DNA of 34,233 bases from an uncultured Bacteroides sp. (lineage in GTDB: Bacteria > Bacteroidota > Bacteroidia > Bacteroidales > Bacteroidaceae): contig USPQ01000023.1 of NCBI GenBank assembly GCA_900556625.1, positions 1-34,233 of the forward strand, given 5' to 3'. The position numbers were made by a program, and so were the translations under genes. The notes below the pieces were generated by a model. The model had not been told where the DNA came from. It worked only from the letters and a program-made list of their open reading frames with translations, and ran no database searches. Positions 21,810-28,632 of this stretch are shown here, piece by piece. How positions within the stretch are numbered: the first letter of the stretch is position 1; every line of letters starts with the position of its first letter.

Positions 21810-22243
21810 TTGAATTCTTCTATTTCTGTGATTAAATCATCTTTGTCAATACCTTTGATATACTTGTTGAGAACAAGGTCAATACATTGGTTATAGAATT
21901 TCTCAAATTCGTGTTGTTCCATGGCGGCAAACGATATACTGAGATACTCTATTTCATGTTCACCATATTCGTTGAGAGTGTTAGTGAAGTAGCCAAGGTC
22001 ACGTTTGAATCGGCGAAGCATATCCTGTTCATTATGTATGTGCCACTTTTCGACTAATGGCAGGGGCAAATTGTCGAAAGTAAGGCGTACCAAAGCGAAA
22101 AACTTCTTGTGGTGCTCATAATTGCGGGGATTGCTAACCTTGCACTTGACTACATTACCAATCTTCAAGTGTTTCTTTAGTTCGAGGTCTGTATTATACA
22201 AAGGAACTAATCCATATTGAGTTACTTTGCAATATATATCCAT
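21806..22243 (-). CDS. DUF1367-family phage protein
   Basis: A 145-aa protein from ATG at 22243 (the frame continues upstream only to GTG). YCKVTQYGLVPLYNTDLELK, then LKIGNVVKCKVSNPRNYEHH and KKFFALVRLTF match DUF1367, found beside replication and recombination genes in many phages (for example Rac-type). Function not established; a recombination accessory is plausible. The start is 2 nt after the RecE-like gene. Confidence 0.82.
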   Translation of the reverse strand: MDIYCKVTQYGLVPLYNTDLELKKHLKIGNVVKCKVSNPRNYEHHKKFFALVRLTFDNLPLPLVEKWHIHNEQDMLRRFKRDLGYFTNTLNEYGEHEIEYLSISFAAMEQHEFEKFYNQCIDLVLNKYIKGIDKDDLITEIEEFK

Positions 22244-22245
22244 TG

Positions 22246-22908
22246 TTAATTGTCTTGTGGAGTTAAACACCAGTACTGGAAAGCCAATTCTTCATATTTC
22301 TCGCGTCCACGGTTGTAGACCTTATCATCCCGATTGATGAACTTCTTGAATACTTTGCAGTTCTTTTTGCTGATAGCATAAATGAAATCACGGTTGGAAC
22401 CAGCAATGTCCATATACCAAGCACGACTCCTGTCCCAATCGAAGAAGTCAATCGCTTCTTCAAACTGTTGTTGTGTTGAGGCAAATGTGGTTTTAAGATC
22501 ACCGCCGAAAAGACCGAGCCACCAATCCCACTTACATCGTGTATCAAGCGAAAAGGGGAAACCACAATAAGTAAATTGTTGTTGTGTGTTTACCATGAAA
22601 CGCTGTGTTTCGGCATATCCAAGCACTTTAAAAAGAAACTCATCACGGCGTGCTTCCATGCGAAGAGCCTTTAGCATTTCTTGTGCATGCCGGAACTCAT
22701 CTTCGGTATATTGTTCATCATCTACTGTCAGGCGGTAGTAGTCTACTCGTGCAGGTTCAGTAATAATTGCATCTACCAACGAGCCGAAACGAAATGCAGC
22801 TTCCTTATCACCGAATTGCATCCGAGGATGGAGAATGTTTTTTAGTTCGGTGAGGTCAGAGTTACTAACCTCACTACGACTATAATATGTATCGGGATTG
22901 TGACTCAT
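22246..22908 (-). CDS. RecE-like PD-(D/E)XK exonuclease (DUF3799-type)
   Basis: A 220-aa protein. YYSRSEVSNSDLTELKN and FGSLVDAIITEP are the N-terminal hallmarks of the DUF3799/RecE-like group. FGGDLKTTFAS carries the D-x-K active-site pair and an upstream Cys/Asp-rich block (FSLDTRCKWDW) the other acidic residue. With RecT it would resect double-strand ends to allow strand annealing. About 220 aa corresponds to the nuclease domain alone. Confidence 0.85.
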   Translation of the reverse strand: MSHNPDTYYSRSEVSNSDLTELKNILHPRMQFGDKEAAFRFGSLVDAIITEPARVDYYRLTVDDEQYTEDEFRHAQEMLKALRMEARRDEFLFKVLGYAETQRFMVNTQQQFTYCGFPFSLDTRCKWDWWLGLFGGDLKTTFASTQQQFEEAIDFFDWDRSRAWYMDIAGSNRDFIYAISKKNCKVFKKFINRDDKVYNRGREKYEELAFQYWCLTPQDN

Positions 22909-22910
22909 GG

Positions 22911-24107
22911 TTACTTTGCTTTCACATCGTCAATATATTGTACACTCTCATTTTCAATATAGACACTATCCTTGTTAGCCAGTTTTTCACAGAACGTAAT
23001 TTGTTTCTTGAATAACTTACTCAACTCTTCAACCGAAAGTGTACACCCCTCCTTACTCCACCACATTGAGAGTATTGGCATGATACCTTCAGGATTAAGT
23101 AACTCTATTTTTTGAGTGACTTTTACTTTGGGCTGATAATTCTGCATAGAAGCCTGTTCAGAAAATAATCCGTTCATTTCAGCTTGCTGGCGTGCCATTT
23201 CCGCCTTTTGCTTTTCTTCCTCTTCTTTGCGTTTGCGTTCTGCCTCTCGCTCTTCGGCTTCCTTGCGTTGGCGTTCTTCCATTTCAGCTTTGACACGTGC
23301 AGCTTCGGCCGCATCAGCTTGTGCCATGCGTTCGAGGTTTGCTTTTTTTGAGGGCAGACGGTCAAGAATGAAATCCTTGTTGTCTTGGATTTCTGCAGTG
23401 TATTGTTCGGTAAATTGCTTACCAAGGCGTTCCTTTGTGCCAGTTTCAATTTGTCGAAGCTCGTCTACCGAAACATTGCCAGGTATACGGATAAGAGTAT
23501 GGAGATTCTTTAACCAGTCAGCAGGAAGAGAAGCCGAAAAGTTCTTTACCTCACTGTACACTGTGTTATAGTTCTCGAGCGTAACACTGTTATCCTTTGT
23601 AGTGAGCCAATTGATGGATTGATTGAGATATGTTTGGAATTGTGCCTTAAAATCCCCTTCAATGTCTTGTCTCAATTTTACACGGGCTTGTTCCGCTTGT
23701 TGACGTTTGTACTCTTCCTGACGGCGTTTTTCTTCTTCGGCACGTTTCTTTGCTGCATATTGGTTACGGTATTGTTGGAGTTTATAGGGGATAGTATCAA
23801 CTTTGGTGGGGTCAATAGCATTCTCTATTACCGTAAACTCTCGACGGATGTCATCAAAAAGTTTTGTGACAGGCGAACGTTTCTCGTTCATCTTCTTGAC
23901 TGTTTTACGTGCTTTTTCGATGAAAAGAGCTGCCTCTTTATCAAGTTCGTCAGTCATTCCACCATTAGTTGTAATGGTATTGAGTATGGATTGCCCGGCA
24001 CTGATACATCTTTCACATGACAGTTTATTGTCATTATATGATTGTGGAGCAGCAGACACTATGGTCTGTATATTTTCCTGCTTGATGATTGCTAATTCTG
24101 AAGACAT
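22911..24107 (-). CDS. Coiled-coil protein of the recombination module
   Basis: A 398-aa protein between the RecT and RecE-like genes. Residues 1-110 are helical (SILNTITTNGGMTDELDKEA … KKMNEKRSPVTKLFDDIRRE). Two charged coiled coils follow (about 115-145 and 265-315), separated by a folded part. The C-terminal part (VKVTQKIELLNPEGIMPIL) looks globular. The layout resembles DUF1351-type proteins found beside recT in other phages, although I could not confirm this. It may bridge RecT and the exonuclease; inferred. Confidence 0.65.
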   Translation of the reverse strand: MSSELAIIKQENIQTIVSAAPQSYNDNKLSCERCISAGQSILNTITTNGGMTDELDKEAALFIEKARKTVKKMNEKRSPVTKLFDDIRREFTVIENAIDPTKVDTIPYKLQQYRNQYAAKKRAEEEKRRQEEYKRQQAEQARVKLRQDIEGDFKAQFQTYLNQSINWLTTKDNSVTLENYNTVYSEVKNFSASLPADWLKNLHTLIRIPGNVSVDELRQIETGTKERLGKQFTEQYTAEIQDNKDFILDRLPSKKANLERMAQADAAEAARVKAEMEERQRKEAEEREAERKRKEEEEKQKAEMARQQAEMNGLFSEQASMQNYQPKVKVTQKIELLNPEGIMPILSMWWSKEGCTLSVEELSKLFKKQITFCEKLANKDSVYIENESVQYIDDVKAK

Positions 24108-24125
24108 ATGTACAATGTATTAAGG

Positions 24126-25082
24126 TTAGAAAGTATCATCGTTATCTCCTTGACTTGCTGGGTCAATAGTTACCCCTGCCGACATGTCAGGTTGAGGTGC
24201 AAAATGCTGCTCTTCTTGCTTTTCCTGTGGTTCGGGTTGTGTGGTATCAATTCCACTGTAAGGATCGAAACTTCCTTGTGGGTTATCAATGATGTCGGAT
24301 TCCATGACGGACCCTTTGCCGATATTGATTTTAGGATAAGTCTTGAAAGCGTGTTTGATGCATTTGGCAATGAGGAAGCCGGTATCAATCTGCCCATTGA
24401 TATTGTAGAGTGCATTGCTTTTCACTACAGTTTCTCCGGTGCGGCGGTCTTTATAGGAATTTTGTTTCTCTGAATAACCTTGTAACCGTTTCCAGTCGGT
24501 TTCTGTCATAACAGAATAGTCAATTGACCCATCTGCACGTGTGATTTTGACAAAGCAAGCAACAATACGGTCGCTTTTGCGAGGAAATGCAGACATATAA
24601 TTGACAATCTTCACTCCGTTCTTCTCTCCATATTCAAAACTATCTCCGTCATAGACAATAACTGGATTGTCGGCATGGCGTATCTGTCCAACTTTTGCAC
24701 GCAGTGCCAGCTCTCCATATCCGGAGATAGCGAGACTGCATACTTTTTCCCAAACTTCTTTGCCGTTTGAATCAACTCCCACTTTGCAGTTACGGGTAAG
24801 AAGATAACACAGTGCTTGCGCACCAGGAGCCAATGTGATACCTTTGACAGCAAGGTCGATAAACGCATAGAAGATAGATGTTCCGGAGCATAAGCGCAAC
24901 TCATCTTTGTCGCGTAACTGCTGGTTGAAGTAAATAGCTTCACGTTCATAGACGTTTTCTCCGCCTTCTTTCCAAATGGAATTATACACGCTGATAAACT
25001 GGCTACGTACACGTTCATTGCGTATTACGTCAATTGCTTTCATTTGTTGCAACTCTTTAGCCAATGAAATAGCATTGCTCAT
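24126..25082 (-). CDS. recT: RecT single-strand annealing recombinase
   Basis: A 318-aa protein. The RecT core is clear: QLRDKDELRLCSGTSIFYAF, IDLAVKGITLAPGAQALCYL, then SISGYG-like LAISGYGELALRA and a beta-rich middle (VIVYDGDSFEY). The C-terminal about 60 residues are polar and acidic (…DPASQGDNDDTF), like the flexible protein-binding tails of annealases. It pairs complementary single strands coated by host SSB. It is encoded with a coiled-coil protein and a RecE-like nuclease downstream. A tRNA-like element sits in its leader. Confidence 0.9.
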   Translation of the reverse strand: MSNAISLAKELQQMKAIDVIRNERVRSQFISVYNSIWKEGGENVYEREAIYFNQQLRDKDELRLCSGTSIFYAFIDLAVKGITLAPGAQALCYLLTRNCKVGVDSNGKEVWEKVCSLAISGYGELALRAKVGQIRHADNPVIVYDGDSFEYGEKNGVKIVNYMSAFPRKSDRIVACFVKITRADGSIDYSVMTETDWKRLQGYSEKQNSYKDRRTGETVVKSNALYNINGQIDTGFLIAKCIKHAFKTYPKINIGKGSVMESDIIDNPQGSFDPYSGIDTTQPEPQEKQEEQHFAPQPDMSAGVTIDPASQGDNDDTF

Positions 25083-25123
25083 AATTAAAAATTTAAAAGG
25101 TTTATAATACAGTTTGCTTTTGT

Positions 25124-25182
25124 GATCCGAAGCAGATTCGAACTACTACTTTCTATTGATGTGCTTCCTACACTATCGGATC
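25124..25182 (-). ncRNA. tRNA-like element without anticodon arm
   Basis: Read on the minus strand, GATCCGA (25182-25176) pairs perfectly with TCGGATC (25130-25124), a 7-bp acceptor-like stem. TA then GTGT-AGGAA-GCAC forms a D-arm-like hairpin. AGTAG-TTCGAAT-CTGCT forms a 5-bp T-arm with canonical T-loop. Only 13 nt (ATCAATAGAAAGT) stand where the 17-nt anticodon arm and variable loop belong, and they do not form a stem. Total length is 59 nt, with no encoded CCA. It lies in the leader between the HTH gene stop and recT start. It may be a degenerate phage tRNA or a tRNA mimic. Confidence 0.6.
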
Positions 25183-25188
25183 TGGTTG

Positions 25189-25458
25189 TCATTTGAAATA
25201 GTCTTGTTGTTTTTGTTGAAGGACGCGTAACTCTACTGTGCGATATTCAACTTTGCCCGGGCGCTTACAGGGATTTATCTTACCCTGCTTGCGCCATCTA
25301 TCCACATTGCCGCGACCGAACATTGCGTATGCTTGTCGCTGACTAACCATTTCGGGATCGTTGCGTGTGTCAGCAAGCATTCGAACCACTGATGTAGCAA
25401 CATCGTGGATGAATGTGTCATAAGTGACAGATTTATCTGTGAAATCAAGTGTGAACAT
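25189..25458 (-). CDS. Small HTH protein, excisionase/MerR-like
   Basis: An 89-aa protein. Residues about 38-75 (SQRQAYAMFGRGNVDRWRKQ, then GKINPCKRPGKVEYRTVEL) match the short winged HTH in excisionases and MerR-like adaptors: helix, turn, recognition helix, wing. It could be a recombination directionality factor or early regulator. No integrase is in the window to pair it with. Confidence 0.68.
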   Translation of the reverse strand: MFTLDFTDKSVTYDTFIHDVATSVVRMLADTRNDPEMVSQRQAYAMFGRGNVDRWRKQGKINPCKRPGKVEYRTVELRVLQQKQQDYFK

Positions 25459-25477
25459 AGAGTGTTACTTTCTTTGA

Positions 25478-25711
25478 TTATTGTGACAATGCATCGTAAT
25501 ATTGTTTATTGGCCATATATTCATCGGCTATTTGGCGGTCGGTGCATCCATTACCGAGTTTCAGATATATAGCCTCGTATGCCTCTTGTGGCATAGCATA
25601 AACTATTTGTTCTGTACGATCAGTGGTACCTGCTATACCAAGTAAGCAGAAGAACATAATGAAGCCTGCTACAAAAACGACGATTTGTTTAGTGACTCTG
25701 TTGAAATTCAT
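25478..25711 (-). CDS. Single-span membrane protein
   Basis: A 77-aa protein: basic start (MNFNRVTKQ), one transmembrane helix (about 10-29: IVVFVAGFIMFFCLLGIAG), then an exposed polar domain (EAYEAIYLKLGNGCTDRQIA). The C-terminal domain resembles a short three-helix module. Function unknown; early expression could point to a superinfection or host-takeover role. Confidence 0.55.
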   Translation of the reverse strand: MNFNRVTKQIVVFVAGFIMFFCLLGIAGTTDRTEQIVYAMPQEAYEAIYLKLGNGCTDRQIADEYMANKQYYDALSQ

Positions 25712-25743
25712 AATTTAATTTTTTACGTACACATTGTATTTAT

Positions 25744-25899
25744 CTAGTGATTTCTTTCACGATTGAAAAGCAATGCATTGGTTGCATTTATGTCGATGAA
25801 GTTTGTCCAACCGGCTTTATGTAGTGCAATTGCCGCTTCTCTGATTGTTATTGAACCATTCTCAACTTTATCTCTTAGTGATTCTAGTATACTTCTCAT
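25744..25899 (-). CDS. Small hypothetical protein
   Basis: A 51-aa protein (MRSILESLRDKVENGSITIR, then EAAIALHKAGWTNFIDINAT). The part from residue 14 on looks like a short helix-turn-helix. It fits the operon spacing (21 nt to the upstream gene). Function unknown. Confidence 0.6.
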   Translation of the reverse strand: MRSILESLRDKVENGSITIREAAIALHKAGWTNFIDINATNALLFNRERNH

Positions 25900-25920
25900 T
25901 ACTTCTTTGTTATTTATGGA

Positions 25921-26112
25921 TTATTTTAATCGGGTTACTGTTATGGTGCGTTTTTCGCGATCAGTCTCTGTTTGATACTTGCGGTCAAGAATTAACCCGA
26001 GGTCAGATGCCTGGGCACGCACACTCTTGGTTTTCGCTATGGGGAAAGTAATCTCTCCGCCTACTTTCAAATCCGTTAAAGCTGGACGTACTTTTACTTG
26101 ATTTTCTGCCAT
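25921..26112 (-). CDS. Small early protein, first gene of leftward operon
   Basis: A 63-aa protein (MAENQVKVRPALTDLKVGGE) rich in beta-type residues, ending in TITVTRLK. It is the first gene after the early promoter, 41 nt from the -7 element. Genes in this place in temperate phages often encode Cro-like regulators or host-takeover proteins, but no HTH is visible here. Confidence 0.65.
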   Translation of the reverse strand: MAENQVKVRPALTDLKVGGEITFPIAKTKSVRAQASDLGLILDRKYQTETDREKRTITVTRLK

Positions 26113-26152
26113 TTTCTTTGAGGTTTATGGTTTATTGTTTAACTTTATGGTG

Positions 26153-26160
26153 CAAATTTA
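26153..26160 (-). promoter_or_regulatory. Early leftward promoter, -7 element
   Basis: On the minus strand these bases read TAAATTTG, a perfect TAnnTTTG. A TTTG lies 22 nt further upstream, slightly longer than the usual 19-21 spacing. The element starts the 19-kb leftward operon. It abuts the inverted repeat at 26160-26178, so repressor bound there would block it. Confidence 0.7.
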
Positions 26161-26255
26161 ATCAAATATGATTTGATTAAATCAAATTTGATTTGAAAAT
26201 TTATATAATTAATAATAATTAACGTATTTGTGATTTATATAAATCGTGTTTGATT
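26160..26255. promoter_or_regulatory. Repressor operator array
   Basis: Half-sites of the form ATCAAA/TTTGAT recur. AATCAAAT-ATG-ATTTGATT (26160-26178) is a perfect 8-bp inverted repeat. The sequence at 26179-26194 is a perfect 16-bp palindrome AAATCAAATTTGATTT. AAATCGTGTTTGATT (26241-26255) is a weaker copy touching the repressor ATG. Two strong sites cover the early promoter and one covers the repressor start, the arrangement expected for a phage repressor that blocks early genes and controls itself. Confidence 0.75.
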
Positions 26256-26633
26256 ATGAAATTGGAAAGAGTAAATATTGGTATGAATATCGAACAGAAG
26301 CTGAATGAGCTTGGTATTTCAAAATCAGAATTTGGCAGAAGGATTGGTATTCCACAGCAAAATGTGAATAGAATACTTGAGAAGCCCAATATTGACACTG
26401 AAAGATTGATTGCTATAAGTGAAGCGTTGGAGTATAATTTCTTCAGTGATTATTCGAGTGAGTACAACAAGGTAGTTGCTTCTGGTGAGGGTTCTGTTGC
26501 TGTTAATGGAAACAATAATAGTAATGTTGTTGCTGGTTGTGATGCAGCTTTGTTGCAAGAACGCATCAAACATTTGGAGGAACTTCTTGCCGAGAAAGAA
26601 CGGTTAATTACGGTTTTAATGGAAAGGAAATGA
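26256..26633 (+). CDS. CI-like Xre-family phage repressor
   Basis: A 125-aa protein. Residues 11-63 form an Xre HTH (LGISKSEFGRRIGIPQQNVN as turn and recognition helix). A Gly/Asn/Ser linker (SGEGSVAVNGNNNSNVVAG, 76-94) and a C-terminal coiled coil (LLQERIKHLEELLAEKERL) replace the peptidase domain of LexA-like repressors, so induction by RecA-driven self-cleavage is unlikely. An upstream TTG exists, but ATG at 26256 fits the family. It is divergent from the early operon across the operator array, the expected place of the lysogeny repressor. Confidence 0.85.
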   Translation: MKLERVNIGMNIEQKLNELGISKSEFGRRIGIPQQNVNRILEKPNIDTERLIAISEALEYNFFSDYSSEYNKVVASGEGSVAVNGNNNSNVVAGCDAALLQERIKHLEELLAEKERLITVLMERK

Positions 26634-27388
26634 ATAAAAGTGCCATTTTTATTACTTTCTGTATAAATCTTATGCTGTTTTTCAATTCTTGTGAAGGTGA
26701 TGATAGTATACTGAACGAAAAGACTATAACGTATGAAGTGATGTGTGTGAGATCTGGCGAACTCCTAGAATCGGGTGATTTCCTCGGTGATTATTTCTAC
26801 AGTCATCATACTTGGACAGAACCTATTTACTATCTAGAATCATATGATAATGAATATTGTGAAGATTATGCTCATGTGAAATTTCCTAGTCTTTACAATT
26901 TTCGAAACATACAGGATTTGCTGGGATGTTATAGTTCTCTTCATGTGTCTGAAGGAGAATATACTTGTGATAAAAATGAAGAAATAACAGACAGTATATT
27001 TAGGCTTGAATTTTATAAAGAGAAATGCTTGGTAAAAATTCATGCTACGAAGTGTTTGCTTAATAAAGGGCAAAAGTTGGAACGTAAGCAATATACATGT
27101 TTGTTTAATGAAGGCTCTTATAGTATTGATCAACTTCATTCTTTTAGAGTTACTGAAAATGAAGCGGTAATTGTATCTAGTGGGATGCCGTCATATCATA
27201 TACCTTTAATGAATTATCGAGGTGTGATTGATGGTAAATGTAATTATACAAATAGTTTAGAAAAAGCTGTTGATATAAATATGGTTTTAGAATATTCAAT
27301 AGATGGTAATTATGCTCTTTTGATGCGAGAGGATGGAAAGCTATGGGGGAAGTTCTGTTTAAAGAACAATATTTTAGTTTTTAGTTGA
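26630..27388 (+). CDS. Lipoprotein coupled to repressor, probable lysogenic-conversion gene
   Basis: A 252-aa protein with a signal peptide and lipobox FFNSC (Cys21) followed by EGDD; acidic residues after the Cys fit surface lipoproteins of Bacteroides. The rest is beta-rich with many Cys, Tyr and acidic residues and no known domain. Its ATG overlaps the repressor TGA (ATGA), so it would be made in lysogens together with the repressor. Base composition is more AT-rich than most neighbours. Such genes often change the host surface or exclude other phages; that role is inferred. Confidence 0.78.
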   Translation: MNKSAIFITFCINLMLFFNSCEGDDSILNEKTITYEVMCVRSGELLESGDFLGDYFYSHHTWTEPIYYLESYDNEYCEDYAHVKFPSLYNFRNIQDLLGCYSSLHVSEGEYTCDKNEEITDSIFRLEFYKEKCLVKIHATKCLLNKGQKLERKQYTCLFNEGSYSIDQLHSFRVTENEAVIVSSGMPSYHIPLMNYRGVIDGKCNYTNSLEKAVDINMVLEYSIDGNYALLMREDGKLWGKFCLKNNILVFS

Positions 27389-27562
27389 GATATTCTCCTC
27401 GTTCATCCATTCATGATAATCAAGGTGAGTGATTGATGTAAATGCACTATCGGCAGACCATTCAGGACTGCTGCCGTCATTACGCTTGATGTATGCAAAG
27501 AGCAATTTGGTGTACAAGCGGCGGTAATACCATCTGCGATATAGTTTGATAATCTTTTTCAT
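27374..27562 (-). CDS. Small basic hypothetical protein
   Basis: A 62-aa protein from ATG at 27562 (a hydrophobic 17-codon extension to ATG at 27613 is possible). MKKIIKLYRRWYYRRLYTKL is strongly basic and amphipathic; the rest is acidic (SSPEWSADSAFTSITHLDYH). Its end overlaps the end of the lipoprotein gene by 15 bp, tail to tail. I recall similar short proteins in Bacteroides mobile DNA. Function unknown. Confidence 0.55.
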   Translation of the reverse strand: MKKIIKLYRRWYYRRLYTKLLFAYIKRNDGSSPEWSADSAFTSITHLDYHEWMNEENISTKN

Positions 27563-27764
27563 GGCGACAAAGGTAACAGATTGAATGGAAAATAGAAGTA
27601 TAACTTTAACCATATATGAGGATAATTGAATGAAAAAACGGTGCTAACAAATAGTTGTACAATATTATAGAACTCGTTGAAAAGCAACGATAATTAGCTG
27701 CGGCTCAGGCAGCTATAGAAGGATAGTCAAATACACTGGTTAGGTACTTAACTATCTGTTATGT

Positions 27765-27807
27765 AGGCTGTAATCATCTCATAGAGTTGATTGCAGCCTA
27801 TTTTTTT
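27765..27807. terminator. Strong Rho-independent terminator
   Basis: AGGCTGTAATCA (27765-27776) pairs with TGATTGCAGCCT (27788-27799), a 12-bp stem with one G·T pair and an 11-nt loop, followed by seven T (27801-27807). Read rightward it ends whatever is transcribed from the prophage side, insulating the next gene. Confidence 0.88.
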
Positions 27808-27896
27808 CAGTCGATTATTTGCTATTACTAGTTGCGATGTTTACTCAAAGTTTACACTCGCTCAAGATGTGTACTTTATGAAAAACTAACTAAAAA

Positions 27897-27928
27897 GTTG
27901 TTTTAATCAAAAAAGGGTTATACTTTTG
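27897..27928 (+). promoter_or_regulatory. Promoter of outer-membrane protein gene
   Basis: TACTTTTG (27921-27928) fits TAnnTTTG, with GTTG (27897-27900; consensus TTTG) exactly 20 nt upstream. It precedes the ATG at 27994 by 65 nt, leaving a moderate untranslated leader. Confidence 0.8.
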
Positions 27929-27993
27929 TTCCCCGAAAAATTAAGGTATTAGGCTTTTAAGAGGCCTGAATGTTTAACTAAAACAACGATAAA

Positions 27994-28506
27994 ATGAAAA
28001 AGATTGTAGTTTTGATTTTTGTAGTGATGGCGGCTTTGTCTGCTAAAGCACAATTTTATGTGGGTGGAAATGTGGCATTGTGGCATAATGACGATGCAGA
28101 TAATACATCTTTCCTGATTGAACCGGAATTTGGATATAACTTTAGTGAACGATGGGCAGTGGGAGCTACTTTAGGATTTGCTCACAATAGCAAAGAAACA
28201 GTAGGTTTTAAAAATGCTTTTAGTTTTGCTCCTTATGTTCGTTATTCATATTACGAGAATAAAGTAGTACGTCTGTTCTTGGATGGAGGTATTGGAATTT
28301 CTTCTGTTAAATACGGTGACAACTCCGAAGGTGGCTTTGAGCTGGGGATCAAACCGGGACTTGCCATTAAATTGAATAATCACTTTAGCCTTATTGCCAA
28401 ATGTGGATTCTTGGGATACAGAGATGATTATGCGTATGGTACTGATGGTTACGGATTTTCATTCGGTAGTGAAGACCTTTCATTTGGTTTCCATTACGAG
28501 TTCTGA
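27994..28506 (+). CDS. Outer-membrane beta-barrel protein (OmpX/OprF-type)
   Basis: A 170-aa protein: signal peptide (MKKIVVLIFVVMAALSAKAQ, cleavage after AKA), then alternating strands of an eight-stranded barrel (FYVGGNVALWHN, FGYNFSERWAVGATLGFAH, FAPYVRYSYY, GIKPGLAIKLNNHFSLIAK) and a final Phe (GFHYEF), the outer-membrane sorting signal. Own promoter and terminator. A host gene, since it resembles the outer_membrane_beta-barrel proteins common in Bacteroides; substrate or role unknown. Confidence 0.85.
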   Translation: MKKIVVLIFVVMAALSAKAQFYVGGNVALWHNDDADNTSFLIEPEFGYNFSERWAVGATLGFAHNSKETVGFKNAFSFAPYVRYSYYENKVVRLFLDGGIGISSVKYGDNSEGGFELGIKPGLAIKLNNHFSLIAKCGFLGYRDDYAYGTDGYGFSFGSEDLSFGFHYEF

Positions 28507-28528
28507 TAAAGAACCGTTGTACAATAAT

Positions 28529-28574
28529 AAAGGAAAGGGGAATTCTCGAATATTCGGGGATTCCCTTTTCCTTT
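28529..28574. terminator. Terminator after the outer-membrane protein gene
   Basis: AAAGGAAAGGGGAAT (28529-28543) pairs with ATTCCCTTTTCCTTT (28560-28574), with one G·T pair; the loop is about 16 nt and contains CGAATATTCG, itself able to pair. No long T-run follows rightward, but the A/T base of the stem helps. It may serve both this gene and the leftward thiamin operon ending at 28633. Confidence 0.75.
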
Positions 28575-28632
28575 ATATAAAATCTAAATCTAGTGATTGC
28601 AATATAAAATACAAGCCCGGCTCTTTATTCGC

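Larger units (their letters stand above)
1..27810. mobile_element. Temperate phage (prophage), left part outside window
   Basis: Late genes (DGR target, tail-fibre assembly, lysis) run rightward. A long leftward early operon (recombination, replication, methylation) starts at a divergent repressor/early promoter switch near 26,150. This is the plan of a temperate tailed phage. Head, packaging and most tail genes must lie left of position 1. The right boundary is not resolved: the last phage-like gene ends at 27,562 and the first clearly chromosomal gene starts at 27,994, so the junction lies between them. No integrase or transposase gene is visible in the window. Confidence 0.88.
27614..27993. 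other. Intergenic prophage-chromosome junction
   Basis: About 380 bases without a gene. It holds two adjacent perfect hairpins, CGTTG-AAAAG-CAACG (27675-27689) and TAGCTGC-GGCTCAG-GCAGCTA (27695-27715), a strong terminator (27765-27807) and the promoter of the outer-membrane protein gene (27897-27928). The hairpins are candidates for an attachment-site region or the 3' end of a small RNA. No direct-repeat partner can be seen because the left prophage end is outside the window. Confidence 0.55.

Noticed and set aside
23619..24020. Plus-strand open frame of about 130 codons opposite the coiled-coil gene
   Set aside because: It is antisense to a well-supported gene and its translation is rich in Phe, Leu and Cys, typical of the reverse of Lys/Glu-rich coiled coils.
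25124..25182. Functional tRNA gene
   Set aside because: The anticodon arm is missing and the total is 59 nt, so it cannot decode codons as written. It is kept as a tRNA-like element.
27675..27715. Attachment-site core
   Set aside because: Two hairpins sit in the right place, but no second copy can be seen in the window, so att identity cannot be claimed.
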